From: Dipylidium caninum
Lineage: Eukaryota; Platyhelminthes; Cestoda; Cyclophyllidea; Dipylidiidae
Reading direction: 5' to 3'
DNA: 64,000 nucleotides
Assembly (NCBI GenBank): GCA_017562135.1
Contig: QEYB01001456.1
Coordinates: 62,001-126,000 of the forward strand
Shown here piece after piece: positions 46,801 through 60,000 of this stretch. How positions within the stretch are numbered: position 1 is the first letter of the stretch; every line of letters starts with the position of its first letter. The position numbers and the translations under genes were made by a program. Below the pieces are notes generated by a model. That model was not told the origin of the DNA, did not search any database, and was given only the letters and a program-made list of their open reading frames with translations.

Positions 46801-49512
46801 ACACAATCACAGCCATTCGAATGCAGCTCTTTTCGCTTTGCCACCGGCACGAGTCGGAAGTTGCAACCGATGTTCAACAGGGAAATAAGATAGACAGCTG
46901 TGATGAGGTCTCTATTTCACAACCAATTTCGGTATGCCCTAGACTTTTGGTTATACCACTTTTTCACTCAGTTAACGTCTTATTTTCGGATCTGATAGCC
47001 TTTAAAAGTCCTCTCATATGAACTTTTGCAAATTATTTTCAATTGCTTCGACTTCCGACTACACCCCCCGGGCAATAGCAGTTGCAGGTCTTAGCTTTGC
47101 ATCCCGCTCTCGGAATTTGTCTCCTTGAAACTGCTTCTTTGGATACCTCTTTTGTGGTTCTCTAAGTTCTCTAGAAAAACTTATGAGTCGGGTTAATTTA
47201 TTTGATTTTGCTATCACAACCATTTTTTACTTGATCGTTTACTTGTTATAAATAAGGTATTCAAGTGACATCGTTTCACATCTTTTGAGGGCTCTATAGT
47301 ATCCTGTTAATGGTCTCTACCAGAAACCTGAATGCTACGAGTGAGATTAAATTTATGATTATTGACCACTTTCACAAATTTTATTTGCAATTATTCTCTA
47401 CATTTTTCTAGTCTCCACATTCCCATTGACCCACTCTTGTTTAAGACAGATTCTGTATTTCGTAATGTAGATGCGGATGTATACAGAGACGGAAGCATTT
47501 TTAGAAGGTGTTCATCGGCAAATGAGCGTTATTCTCACGGACCATTTGACTTTCGTCTTGTCAACTGTGCTCAGCAGACTGGCGCGATACGACGAGGGGA
47601 ACCTCATTTCTTCTATACTCACCCTTGCGGTTAGTTTTAGCCCACTATAACTTTTTCAAATCGTCTTCTCAATTCTTTTTAAAACAATTTATCAGTTGGT
47701 AAAGCCAACATACTGTTTTACGCCAAATTTGTCCATCAGACACGTCTCAAAATTTACCCTTCATGAGCCATTTCACTTGCATATTTTATTTCAAACCACA
47801 TTTGGACGGAGGATCTCAAACCATGTGCTTAGCTGAAGTGAAACATTTTCACCAAATCTACGAATTCGGAATAAATGCTTTATGGAAAGCGAACGCTGCA
47901 TTCCTTTCTCTGTTCTGGTGCATTTTTGAACCAAAAGTTTTTCGTTTACCAACCGTGTTTAGAAGCACCTAGATGAAGATGGACGAAGTTATACTCGCTT
48001 TATAAACACCAATCTTCAACTTCTCTGTCAGAATTTGGTTGATGACGTCTACCTGCTCTCAATATTTGAGGTGAGTTTCCTGATACTGTAATATACTCTT
48101 CTTATTAGAACTGGTATACTGGGCAGTTACGTTTGATTCACGAGTGGCTTATGCAAAGGCGCAATAATGTCTTACATCCATATCAAATAAAATGCCTTTC
48201 GACAATTGTGAGAGTAAGTTGGTCTGGAAATCGTCTTAACCCAAGTAATTGCAGAAAGTCTTTTCAGACTTCGAGCTTCAAGGTGTGGCTACTCATGTAA
48301 TGGAGAACATGACCTACAAAAGTGTGTGCCATAGACTTCAGGTATTGTTCTTTACGATTAATTCTTATTCCTTTTTCATATACTCTCTTCTGTTTTTTAA
48401 CTCAGTAGTTTTCACGTTCCTTCCCACCGTTAAATAATTTTAATTACTTGATCTACAGTGCTCTAGCTTTACTTTTACATCTACACATTTTGATTAGGGG
48501 TTTTTAGATAGCATATGCGAGTTATCACCTGAAATGTTTTTGTGCTTCCACATTCTGTTATTAATGCACATCGTACCAGGAAAATTTATCCGTTTTTCAT
48601 TGCTCCTCTGTAAAATGGTCGAAGATGTTCGCGTAAATGTGTAAAAGATAGAAAGTGACCGGAACACATGGGGTAGACAAGGTGATTTTCACGCATCCAG
48701 GGTACCTTTGATCAGTGTAAATTCATTTACCACTTTTTAACCGCGTTGTCCTCTACTTATTCATTTTTTATTTAAATACTTTTGGTCTTAACTGCCTACA
48801 TCCGCCTCAGCAATGTTGCTCATTCCTGCTCTACATTCCATATGTTGCCAGACTTTACGATAGAGCGCAATAATATTGCTATTAATGTATGCTATTGAAT
48901 GGTGTTCTTTTTCCTGGTTGCCCGTCAGCAATCATTTAATTACGCTAGTGATGTGGGAGTGCTCCCAATGTTGTTATGTTTTATTATTGGAGTTTTTAGG
49001 TTGTTCCATAGGCCTAACATAATTTTTCATGTCTTAGCAATGTCCAATTCCGATTAATCTTCATCATCTAGTCCTCTGGCAGTCCTCAAGTCACTTATGA
49101 CACTGGTAAATTAGTATGAAATAGCTTCATTTTGATGGAAACCAACCGTTTATATTGCTTATTAGCAATCGTGCTCTTAGGTACTTCTTAAAATCTAGGA
49201 AAGCGTCATAAAACCAGTTTAAATGAACTTTTATTTTATTGTTTAAAGTTGGGCGGCCTTCAGAAATGTTTGACTCATTATGAGAATGTGGATCTGATTA
49301 TTCTCTCCCGATACTATGAATTATGTGGGACTTCTTTTAACATGGTGTAGGTTGAGGAAACAACGCTGTCGGTCTCGTCCACCACACGTGACAGCTCTCC
49401 TTCGTCAACCCACTCTCTGACATCAGACGGACGTCAAAATTTGATTCGAGCGATTGGCGGTGGCCTGAGTACCCTCGCACTGGGCGCAGGTCTTCGACCT
49501 CGCCAGATGTGA
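31898..49512 (+). CDS. CADPS: Calcium-dependent secretion activator (CAPS/UNC-31), complete, 27 exons
   Basis: CAPS primes dense-core vesicles for Ca2+-triggered exocytosis by binding PIP2 and SNAREs. Exons: 31898-32007, 32562-33200, 35010-35130, 35753-35923, 36196-36429, 37214-37294, 37715-38182, 38523-38647, 38795-38906, 39040-39243, 39638-39746, 40707-41141, 41222-41340, 41751-41956, 42637-42805, 43147-43270, 43346-43372, 43887-43984, 44530-44686, 45090-45251, 45972-46581, 46715-46931, 47471-47629, 47963-48070, 48109-48213, 48255-48341, 49351-49512. Phases close to 1,772 residues, against about 1,350 in vertebrates. Order: acidic/Ser-rich N-terminus, a conserved helical region starting [12 protein letters not shown] near 250, C2 near 609-690, PH near 729-915, then the MUN region to about 1700. 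Landmarks include [23 protein letters not shown] and [11 protein letters not shown]. Unc13 is excluded by the PH domain and N-terminus. The excess length is three disordered insertions. Confidence 0.96.
40707..41141 (+). other. CADPS: CADPS exon 12: PH domain split by a Gly/Ser-rich insertion
   Basis: About 85 residues rich in Gly, Ser and Val lie between the PH strands ending DGYTVDYCD and the strand starting [11 protein letters not shown]. Vertebrate CAPS has only a short turn here. The flanking PH strands and the C-terminal helix ([12 protein letters not shown]) are well conserved, so the insertion is probably a long surface loop. It is in frame within one exon and bounded by good splice sites. 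Confidence 0.8.
45972..46581 (+). other. CADPS: CADPS exon 21: disordered insertion within the MUN region
   Basis: This 610-nt exon is the longest internal exon after exon 2. Its first about 150 codons are rich in Ser, Arg, Thr and Pro. Only its end, with [15 protein letters not shown], matches the conserved CAPS helix. The position equals the site where vertebrate CADPS genes carry alternatively spliced segments, as I recall, so this may be a lineage-specific counterpart. Confidence 0.7.
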
Positions 49513-52489
49513 ATTCCACTTTACTCAAGTGTGCTCCAGTCTTTCATTGTTTTTCTCTATTCACAGCACATTTATTGCACTTCTCATGCACTATTACAGC
49601 CCTTATTATTGCTACTATTATTATTACGAGTGCGATGATCCAAGGGCAAACTTGATTCAATCCTGTCGGAATCATTTTAGATACCCTTACTGCCCTTTAT
49701 TCCCACATGCTTATATGTATTCTCGGCTTGATTTGCTAAGAGGACCTATCATAATCAGCTTTCTCTGCCGAAGCTATTCTTTGTTTGTTCCTATTGGGCA
49801 CTTTCAAACTGTGGTTATTTTTTTACTTACTGGCTTCTATATACTAGACGTAATATGGACACAAACACCCATGCTTCTCAAGCTATCTTACTGACAACCC
49901 CTAGATATTATGTATTTATTCGCGGGTTGTTGCTCTGCCAAATAAATGTAAACTAATGCACTTTCTCTTTTCCGTCCCACAGAGCGGGTATTTTGTATAT
50001 TAGGATGTTAAAATAGACCAGGAGTTTATGCTTCCTAATCAGTTTATGCGTTAGAACTGTTTGAGGGAAGTCAGAAATATATGGCATGTTTTTAAGTCAT
50101 CAGAGGTAATGTCGAGTAAGCGTTAAAGAGAACCACTATTGTTTACTTGGAGCCTCAACAGGGTAGGCGATTTATCCGCTTACTATTGCTAAGGGAATCA
50201 TTCATTCTTGATTTTGTGGGCAACTGTGAATTTTTCCATCAGAGTGAAATTCCGACAGATGTTTTTTGGCAGCATAGCTGCGAGGGGTTTCCCATGCATG
50301 TAGTTTGAAACGTTGGACGGAATGATGGTTTTCGCTGTACTACGCTCGTACTATATTTTCTGCTGTCGAATGCTAATTAGGTGACCCGACCTCAAGCTGT
50401 GCGTCTGGGCATGCAATCAATTCGATCGCGAGGAATAACAACTTTTTCGTGTCACTATGGTTTAGCGAATTGAGGAGAAAAGCACTTTTTAATTTGCGGC
50501 TCCTGAGACCCTATGATGGGATCACTTTAAGGTTTCATTCGGTAAATGTGGCTACATTCCAATGTCCAAATTAAGTAACGACTTTAGGAGGACATGAATG
50601 TTAGCAGGTGAATCCCAGGTTGCCCTTTATGTCGTGTTGATCGTAAATAGTCCAAGGATACACTTGGTTATTTAAAAATGAACATTTTATAATAAAGCAG
50701 ATCTTATCTCCTCGAAAATATAGGAGAGAAAATTGGCATTCTAACAAGTCGCTGTCACTTTTGGATAAAGAGACTGCCAATTGTTAGCGAATCTAAATTA
50801 GAGGTTCGACAGAAGGAAATTAGATCATCATAAACTTCGTAATGTGAAACATAATGGCAGTGTAATTATGGAAGACGGGACTGGACCAAGTATACTTCGA
50901 TGCTCTTGCACTCTGCGTATGGATTCTAAAGCAAAGGGTAACATGAACATGGATTTATTTATTTTTTGTGCGCAAACATCGCAGATTCCAAGTGCGTAAA
51001 GGCAAAATCACTGAACTGAAAAGCCTCGCTCAAAGGGCCTCATGCAATTGAACATGTGTGCGCTAACGCATATCGTCGAAACCTGTTTCAAAGCTTCCGG
51101 AATTACAAATCCCTGGCTTTCCGAAACTTTATATGCAAACAATAAATCTTTTGCATTTGTCCGACATAATATACGCTAGAGGATCAAGCAAATTGCTGCG
51201 TGGATAATAGTGCAAAGCCAATTGTCAATTCTCCTGCGAAGAGTATGAACATATTACTTTAGACGACGAATGTCGTCCGGCCTATGTTCTCTTTAATTAG
51301 GCTACTCTACAGCTATGGCCGAATTAGCTCAATTTGACTCCAACTTAAAACACTATATTGCAACAGAAGATTTTTCTTCATATCTATAGGGGTCGGGCAA
51401 GGTTTCTTCAAGGCAATATTGACCTTACATTTGCAGAACAAATATATTCGAGAGTAACACTGACGAAAGGGTTTACTCTCAAATGTGAGTCTCGCCAACC
51501 TCCTCTCCTTCGAAGTTTTGCGGCATTGGGAATACGGTATATACTGAGATACACTAAAGAGAGCGACGAATAGAAATCAATGCAAAGAAATGGGAAAAAG
51601 CAGTTGTGTAAAAACAATTATAAAGGCTTGACACCTTCATTCTAACCAGTCTATAGTATCTTTAGAGGCAACAAACTCTATGTATATCGGAATGACTAAA
51701 TCATGAGAAATCTTCGTCAAGAAGTAAAAGTTATCGTATATTTAGCTCGTTAAGTCGAATATCGTGAGGACAAATAGTTGTGGTTTCATTTGGGGCTACT
51801 TAATACAATGTCAAAGGTACAAAATTTTGCTTTTGGATGTAGACACCCTTCGATTTCCTCTGATAGATGTTCTCGAGGTTGACGTGCCCTATGTATTCTG
51901 CTTTAATAACCTGAATGCTTCACAAAAGACAACTTGCAAAAATGTATATTAAATTGATAAGTTTTCAATTTTAATAAAAAATGCCTAGTGTCTTGAATCA
52001 ATCTTTAGCAGTTGGAGGGTATGATATCCGGGTAAAATGCAATTGGATTGCAGAAAAAGGGAAAAAAGAATTTGAAGGGCTACGATTCCCCTGGGTTAAC
52101 CCGGTCCCCATTGGACGTAAACCAAAGAGAAATGCGGCACGTGAAGTCTTGGTCGATATAATCCCTAATATTACATTACTATAGCTGCACGAATATCTTG
52201 GATTTTTTCAAAATCGAGGCTTGAGTGGTAAATTAAAACCATCCGATATAACTCTAAAAGACCATTAAATCAATGGTTTTCATGTAAATATCGAAAAAAA
52301 TGTCACGTTCGCAAGCCTTTTTTTCTATATTTTAAACCATCCTTGGTGTGAATTCTTCTGTGTGAATGAATTTGTGGAGCACATGCAATTATAACCGATT
52401 GTTTGTTTGTTCGATTACTTTGGCCCCGTCCCGCCCTTTAAAGGCTGTCTCTTGCTGCGTGGACATCGGCTCTGTGGTGGCGTGGAACT
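49513..52489. other. Region between CADPS and CDV3
   Basis: It begins with the CADPS 3' UTR and ends with the CDV3 promoter and 5' UTR. Frames of up to about 120 codons are present but are low-complexity or hydrophobic and match nothing I know. No repeats or RNA genes were seen. Confidence 0.5.
49941..49946 (+). promoter_or_regulatory. Candidate polyadenylation signal AATAAA for CADPS
   Basis: A canonical hexamer lies 429 nt after the CADPS stop, followed by an AT-rich, T-containing stretch. It is the first clear AATAAA I noticed downstream of the stop. Confidence 0.4.
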
Positions 52490-53571
52490 ATGTCTTTAGA
52501 AGACTTTTTTAATAAGAAAAGTAGGAAAAAGACAAAGAAGACCATAAATGCTCAAGAGCTTTTCGAGCGAATCACGGACGGGCCCCAGCGCCAGAAATCT
52601 GACGTGGAGATAAATGCCGATGATACGACCGCCTTCAAGTCAGATGATGTCGGAGAATGGGAGCCCATTGTGAATGATGACATCGAGTTAGACTTTTCCA
52701 ACATCCGAATTGGTGATTTGGCAACAGCAAAAACTGAAGAAGAACACGCTACTACAAGCAACACTAGTCTCACAAATAAGTTGGAAGATCCCCCAGTCGT
52801 TTGGGGTGGTAGGATTAAAAAAGAGGGTAAGATTTCTAATTACTTTAATGTACATTTTTAAAACTTCAAAATTTTGGTTTTGTATGTTGATTCTAATTGC
52901 TTCTTACTTTATGTAGAGGATTCCGTAGAGGCTTGTGAAAAGTCGACGAAACCCCGTTCATATGTTCCACTTCACTTACGGGGGGGAGGATCAAATACTC
53001 AGGCCCTACCAAATCTAGAGAGCACGGAAGAATTTCCAACTCTCGATGTCGCAGCTCAAGAAAAGCCAAAGAGAAGTTATATTTCGGAGAACGTAGACAA
53101 TTCTTGGACCGAAGTGAGCAAGGATAATGCGCCTCGACGCAAGGACCAACTCTCGTTTCCTGAGTCCTCCATCACTTCAAATTCATACCAATATGGTCCA
53201 CACAATAAGTATCCGTCATCTACTTTTCGTGATAATTGTCCACAACGCTTAAGTCATTCAACAGCTGCAGGAACTCTGCAGTCTTCTCGACCTAGCGTGT
53301 GGTTACGGGGTGATGTCCTTAAAAGTGAGACAGCTAATTCTGAGACTTCAACTTTCTCAAAAATGGCTTCGTGGGCACCTAGGTCTGGGCCGAGGTGAGA
53401 TTTTTGTCAAACTAGGATTTAGCTTGGTGTTGGAGTCATAGTTTAATAAATGTTACATCCTGGTGTAACCTTTTTAGTCCCGGAACTCCCAAATCCTACG
53501 TCATTCCTCAGCAAAAGAGTATCTTGTCCTTCACCCAAGAAAATCGTTTTGCTCAGTTGGATAACTCGTAA
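52490..53571 (+). CDS. CDV3: CDV3 homologue, three exons
   Basis: CDV3 is a small, largely disordered cytoplasmic protein first described as carnitine deficiency-associated; its molecular role is poorly known. Exons 52490-52826, 52917-53394 and 53478-53571 join in phase to 302 residues, with introns of 90 and 83 nt. Family landmarks: N-terminal DFFNKKSRKKTKK, a WEPIVNDDIELDFSNIRI acidic block matching the conserved YSGLRV region, PVVWGG, then YVPLHLRGG matching the YRPPGAR motif, EEFPTLDVAAQ matching the DTQFPSLQS motif, SWTEVSKD, and a terminal RFAQLDNS. The protein is low in hydrophobic residues with no membrane segment. The start codon is the first ATG and places the Lys-rich segment as in relatives. 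The gene converges on HECTD1, with 498 bp between stops. Confidence 0.88.
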
Positions 53572-53818
53572 TCCATTCGGACGCGGAACTGTTCAGTTTT
53601 TCGTGTGGTGAGAAATTACTATTAATTTGTACAATATATGCCTTCGATATATGTATTTTGCTAGCCTCCACCAATCGCCTGTGCTATTGCTTTTGCTGAT
53701 TATCGTCAGTTTTTCTGGTTTTGCATCTACGAAAAATTGGACCCATTATCGATGCAGGGTTTGTGTGGTGTCGGAAATTTTTAGCTTCAGAATCTCTGCG
53801 ATGCGGTTTTGCCCACTC

Positions 53819-53824
53819 AATAAA
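53819..53824 (+). promoter_or_regulatory. Candidate polyadenylation signal AATAAA for CDV3
   Basis: A canonical hexamer lies 247 nt after the CDV3 stop, in the convergent gap before the HECTD1 stop. Confidence 0.4.
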
Positions 53825-54000
53825 GGCCTCGGCCCCTACATTTGTTCCTTTATATGGTAAAGTGCGGTTCGGCTCTGAGGTTTTTTCGCTTTCGATTATT
53901 TATACCCAGATATTCATACTTCAATATCATGGTTTTTCCATTTCACTGGTTGGGGTTGCCTACTCTAGTAGCTTAGCACATTGCCAAGAACAATTGTTAG

Positions 54001-54006
54001 TTTATT
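54001..54006 (-). promoter_or_regulatory. Candidate polyadenylation signal AATAAA for HECTD1
   Basis: Read on the minus strand, AATAAA lies 64 nt after the HECTD1 stop codon. Together with the CDV3 signal it implies that the two 3' UTRs end close to each other without long overlap. Confidence 0.45.
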
Positions 54007-54069
54007 AAGAATTGTTGTAGCTGAAATGCTGTAATATAGTAATTGATTATATGTAATATCATACTGCAC

Positions 54070-57000
54070 TTAGTTTAGATAGAAACCAGATTGTGCTGCC
54101 GCCGCCAATAAGTTTTCCTTTAGCTGCTCTGTGGTGCTATATTCCGGTAGTTTTAGATAATGCATGCAGGTATTTATGCTGGGGTACGGTCCAAAAGACT
54201 TCGCATCCTTCTTTGCTACCTAAGAGCAATAAGTGCATTGGGTGATTTTGTGTTCAAATTTTCTCGGAACTGGAATGCTCACCTTCAATTTGGGATGAAG
54301 ATTCCTAAATCCCCCTGGTGGGAGGTTGGGTGATCCAGTTATGAACTTTACAAAGCATTTCCTTTCAATTCCCGTGAAATTTGACAAGACGTTCAATAGC
54401 ATCAGGTAACCTGGGGATTGCCGTGTGTAACCCGCCACGGGCTCTATGACGGTCAATAGTTCCTCAAATGTCCATTTTTCGACGTCGCATCTCCTGATAT
54501 CAGCTGGCTTAATTCATCACAAGTGAATATGGCCAGTGTCTCTAATGGGAAAACTAGGTTGAATCCATCTGAAAGGTAGAATGCCTATTAGAATTTGCTT
54601 TGCCGAACAAGCATGGGAAAAATCATGACTGAATGCATTATGAAAGCAAGAATACCCTTCAAAGCTTCGAGCTGTTTTTTGATCCCTTTGTTCATAGCAA
54701 AGTCGACTGATCGTTTCACATAAAGCTCTAAATTTGTGTAATCTATTCCCGGTATGTTTTCAGCGTTGTTAGTGCCTTGAATTGAATCCGTACCGTCCCA
54801 GTCGTAGTTATCCTCCAATCTGAATGAATTTTGTCCAAAAGCCTAGAAGTTGAGGCATATTGCGTGATACTGGCTCCGTACCTCCCAACTTTTTTAAACT
54901 AGCATCATAGTTTTGTAAGAAGCAGATGTGATAAATTACAAATACGTGTCTGGTTAGGCTGTCAGGTGTAAAAAAATGAGTTATAAGCACAGGTGGTTTG
55001 TTACGCTCATTACTGGTGTCGGTGTGGCACGGTTTTCACTGGCGCGGTTGAATAATTATACAAATAGTTTCAATTACACCATGAATCAAGTCGATGCTAG
55101 AGCCGGAGCAAACATCAACTAATAGCTTGGAGCGCGATGTGGTCTTATGGTGGGAAGTGATGTCTTAGTGGCATTCGATGACTTCAATAGCAGGTGAGAT
55201 TTTGTTGCCGAAGTGCTGGAGCTCTACTGGGGTAGTGGTTATAAGACTGAAAATTTACCGTAGTGACTGCTGGAAACTCCATTGTCAGGCAGAGGTCAGA
55301 AAGCTTCGCTGAAAAATATTCTGTTTCCAGATTCTCGCGTTCCCCGAGCGTGAGTGTTTTGTTTTGCGTATGATTCAAATATTTGAAGCATTGCGAAAAG
55401 AATTCTCCTTGTTCCGGATAAATATCGGTAAAAGCCTTTAGTCGATGGAGTAATTCACACATTTCAGCTTGTTTTCGGTCCACTAACAGTTGCAAAAAGC
55501 TCGTAGAAAACGGAAGATCCATTTGGCGTTGATCCTTGGATTAAAAGTCTAAACCTCAATTACCGGTACCAATTTTATATCTAGCATGAAATTGTGTTGG
55601 ACTATGAGGATATCCGGCGCCCTTTGTCGCATCCCAGTTAAATATATAAGGTGCGGGACAATTGTCTCGAATTTCGAAACACCTAATTTAGGACTAATTT
55701 TTTATGTGGTTATGATCATTTTGCAAGGTTCAGTGTAACACGGTTCTTTCATCGTTGAAACTGAGCCAGACTACATGGTGTCCGTTCTTCGCTTCCGCGA
55801 AAATGTTAACATAAAACCCCGTCTCCGGACTGATGCATATGCTTGTTTGCAAAAGTATAGCTCATAGTATGTACTAGTTAGATTCGTCGGAAGGTGTTAT
55901 TGGTGGTGGATACGAATAACGCTTTTGATAAGGATCATTGAAATTAGAAAAAAATCATGTTGAGAAAAGGTTTTTATGTGTTTAAGTGCGTTTTTAAGGT
56001 GTGCCGCCTACTGAGAAGCTAGACATCGTTTCGAGAAAGTTTTTCTGGTGATGGACATAGGCCAATTAGTTAAGAATTTAAAGGAAAAACAACCTAAAGC
56101 AGAAAATTCATGCTAAATGTAGAAATACCACCTGAAGGCACTTTGCCAGAGCGATGCCGAGAACTCGGAAGTGCTCCTCCGCCCCAGGCGGCAATGCGTT
56201 TGCTGGCCACGCCGCCGGGAAGAGGCCGTTTCTGGGTTGTACATACTCCGCATTCGCCAAGCAACTTACGTTCCCCTCTCTGAGGCCCTTCTCTAAATCG
56301 AGGCTGATCATAGATTCATCGGATTTAGAAAGGCCTTCGCCACTAGTAGTGTAATCAGCCACCCATATGCCATGCGATTTGCGCCTACAACATGAAACTG
56401 CGTTACGAAGGCTTGGCAATGTGGGACTTTGGCGATGAGAATTTCGTTGAACAGTTCAATAATCCGCTCACTAGCCCTCGACTGCAAAAAGGGTCGTCAT
56501 ATTTTTCTCAGGAAGGTTGTGCGTTCCCTAGTTAGATTCATAACAATCACGGGTGAAATTGGAGTTTTATCAGGTGACCCGGGAAAAGTACTTGCAACCT
56601 CCACCGGAAGTAAGTGAATTTGTTAACTAGTAAATACGAGTAGATAGTGAGTCCAAGTTATGGGAAGTTCATTTCTCAAAGCCCGTTCAATTCATGTTGC
56701 ATAATTGCACAAATCCAATCATTATTTGGCATCTAATACTTCGATGTGTTTTCGACTATTTATTTAACGTCATGGAGCGCGTAAAGCGCACATTCACCAC
56801 GTTTATTCAGATAACATGAAGTGTTCGAACGTAATAAAGGAAATTCATACTCCGTTTTTATATTAACTTAGTTTTTTTTCTATATATCAATTGATTACAG
56901 AGTGCAGGACAGATAAATTAACCCTCTTGGCATTTAATATTGTTTAGAAATGCCGCAGTTTAGTACAAAAAACACATCATTCCATTTAATAAACTGTTAG

Positions 57001-60000
57001 CAAAAATGTCATAGTAACGCGTTGATCACTTTCTGGAATCAAATCAATTTGATCAATTACATATTGCGCAGTAGTCAATTACAACAACAACATACTTATC
57101 ACGGTCTTCAAACATTTCATTCCTCTAAATAGACTTGTTGCGTAGTGAAAATTATCATCATACATTTCTCAACCAACCCATTTATGGAGAGTGGAATGTT
57201 TATTATCTATATAATGTGATAGACGTAGGTCTATTTTACCTACATCAACTCAGCCGAAAGTAATGCATAAAACTCCATTGTTGGCCCCAGACCAGTGCCT
57301 TCTTCGTTTTTGAATACAACTTCCAGCTCTTGCTTTCTTGTGGCGTGGGCAGTGAGAAGATCCTCTGCAGCAAGCCAAAAGTCGAGCCGCCCATCTTCTG
57401 TCTCCGGGGGTCTGGGGACGCTGGCCACCTCTCGCTGTAGGCGACCCAACACACTAATGTTGGCCTGAGTGCAGAACATTGCGGGATTTAATAAGTCCGT
57501 TGGAGTGTCGATACCAAGGCTTGACCGAGATGAAGGCACAGTGAACGGGTTGCAAATAGGCCCTAAATGATTGTCGGCCAGTGGTTCTAAAATTAAAAAC
57601 CCTTTAATGTCATATTCTAAAAAGACACCCAATCAGAATGGTTGTGCTGCTTCATTACAAGATATTCGGTAGCGTGTTAGCTCAATTTGACATTCGTAGG
57701 AGACTATGGTCCTAGTGCCGATTGTCATTTTTTGCCCAATACAGCAAACTATAAAAATGACCATATCAGTACTCATTCCGGCCACGTTCGGTGACTGTGA
57801 ATTGGGGATAAGTTGTCAAACGCCAGAAAAATATAAACAGATCGTTAAAAAACAGTCGCTATCCTCTTTAAAGAACGTTTTGAGATACTTCGATCTTCAT
57901 CACTAATCATTTATGTAGGGGATTAACAAGTTAAACAATTTTAAGTCCACTAACGCTTCAGTGACTAGCAAGTTTTGCTCTGCCTTGCGGTTTTGTCCAA
58001 TTTCATATGCATGTGCATTTGTACTTTATTAATGCTATTCGATTCTGCAAAACATTCACTTGAAGGGCGGAATAAAATAAGCAAAGGACAACTGCCACTA
58101 TCGAAGGCCATTTCTGTACTGAAGAACAATGCTGGGACGAAAGGGGAATGTGTTTTAAGCGTATGGCGTCATCCCTTCAAAGTCCTTGTTTTTATTAGTG
58201 TTCCCCAAGTAAGGGCACCTTAAAGTAGGAATTAGCCCCCAATTTTACCTATGGCCGGAAATAAAGTGAAATTTAACTTGAGTAATGCTTACGCAACCTC
58301 ACCAGACTCTGCTGCCGTCAAAATAGCACTGTCTTCATCGAGGTCATCAGCTCCGTTAGCATGTGTACTAGCTTTTCTTAAAGAGTTTAGTAACATAGAT
58401 GGCCCCCACAAGTAGCCGAAGTCGGAAGCCGAAAAACGAAGGTTAATGATGTTGCCTAAAGCTAATGTAACATAAAAATTTGGAAAAGGCATACCTCTGA
58501 ACGCATCATCATCAGAGCTCTCGATTATGGGAGTTTGGCCTCTTTGGTTCTGTTGCTTCTGAAGCCATGTAATTGATCTTTTAATAGAAGAAATATGCTT
58601 TTCTAATAATATATAGGCGGCGCTAGAATAACCTGTCTTTTACATGATATTATAGTAGGAGAGTTACATGTTATGAACCGAATTATCATAGTCTTTCGAG
58701 GATTAGCAAAAGGCACTAATGATCAAAGATTCGGCCTGAAAGTTTAAAAGCAAGGTTTTAATCTTAGAAAAAGATGTTGATAAAAATTTGCTGCGGATCG
58801 TGCTATTATCGCCACATTTAGTTGGAACGAGAAATCGGTAACTTAAGGGCTAGGCTGAGAAGAGAGCTTTACATTTTCTTTGAACGAAAAAATATTATTG
58901 TGACGCAGAGGATAGAATTACCTTGCAAGTCCTAAGCTTGTAACTCGCCAGAAGTCCATTCGTGTAGAGAAAGGGAAGAAAAAGGAGAATCTGCGCATCA
59001 ACGCATGACACCAAGTTGGCATGTCAATAGTACCCTTGGGTATTTCATCGACATCTTTCGTGAGAAAAGGACATCCAGCGGTCTGGATGACAGACCATGG
59101 GTTATCCATAAATGTTTGGACTTTTCTTCTCAGACGCGATGAAAAAAAAACCTCCTTGGGGCAGGAATAAATCCTCGGAGGTGAAATTGCGTTAGCGTCT
59201 TTGATGAACGAAGTTTGCGTTTGATAATCTTCCTCGCTTGACGCTATAAGACTATGGAGAATGTGCAGGAGGCGTAGACATTGGTCTCGTAATCTTGTGC
59301 CGGTAATCTGGAGGTCATAGATGCTTTGAGAATTCTACATAAATAAATTGGTTTATTAGGTTAATAATTCTCGCTTCTACAACTGAACTTTGTGGTGCAT
59401 ACCGATAGTACGAGAGGTATTTCGTCGGGAATGCAATAAACGAGAGTATCACTGTTTCCTTTTACTTGGCCTTTTGAAAAACCGGGAAACTCTGCACCAT
59501 AAGCATAATTAAGTGTGTATGACCGCTGCCAGGTACTTAATGGAGGTTCGAGTGGTCGTTTGAGTCTTCCGCATCCAGGAAATTCCTCGGTAACCACGAT
59601 TCCTTCCTAAGGAAAACAAATCCTATTATTGAACTTTCCATAATTAAATTTGCGCACGAGGTTATTCGCAGTTGCAGTACCAAAGGGATGTTCAACTCAG
59701 GAAGGTCGCATCAGTTGAACAATATAACTTGATTTTTTGATAAACATAGCGGTAAGCTTTTTACATAGTCGATCATAAAAAATGGCTTGGTATTATGTGC
59801 GATTCCCTAGTAATAACTGCAAACGTGTATATAGCACGGTTATAAACACCTGTAATTTCACGATCGCTGACGAATTAAAAAAATCATATTGGTTAATGAC
59901 AAAGTCCCGTTGACTGTAATTAGAGACTTTGCCTGATGGGGGATAGCAATTTAGTGTACGTAAAATATATTATGAAAATGGGAAGGAAAATCAGCGTACC

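Noticed and set aside
47763..47972. Plus-strand frame of 69 codons in CADPS intron 23
   Set aside because: The conserved sequence ([13 protein letters not shown]) begins in another frame at 47963, after a good acceptor.
49529..49894. 121-codon Tyr/Leu-rich frame after CADPS
   Set aside because: It lies in the 3' UTR, with low-complexity TAT/TTA codons and no family resemblance.
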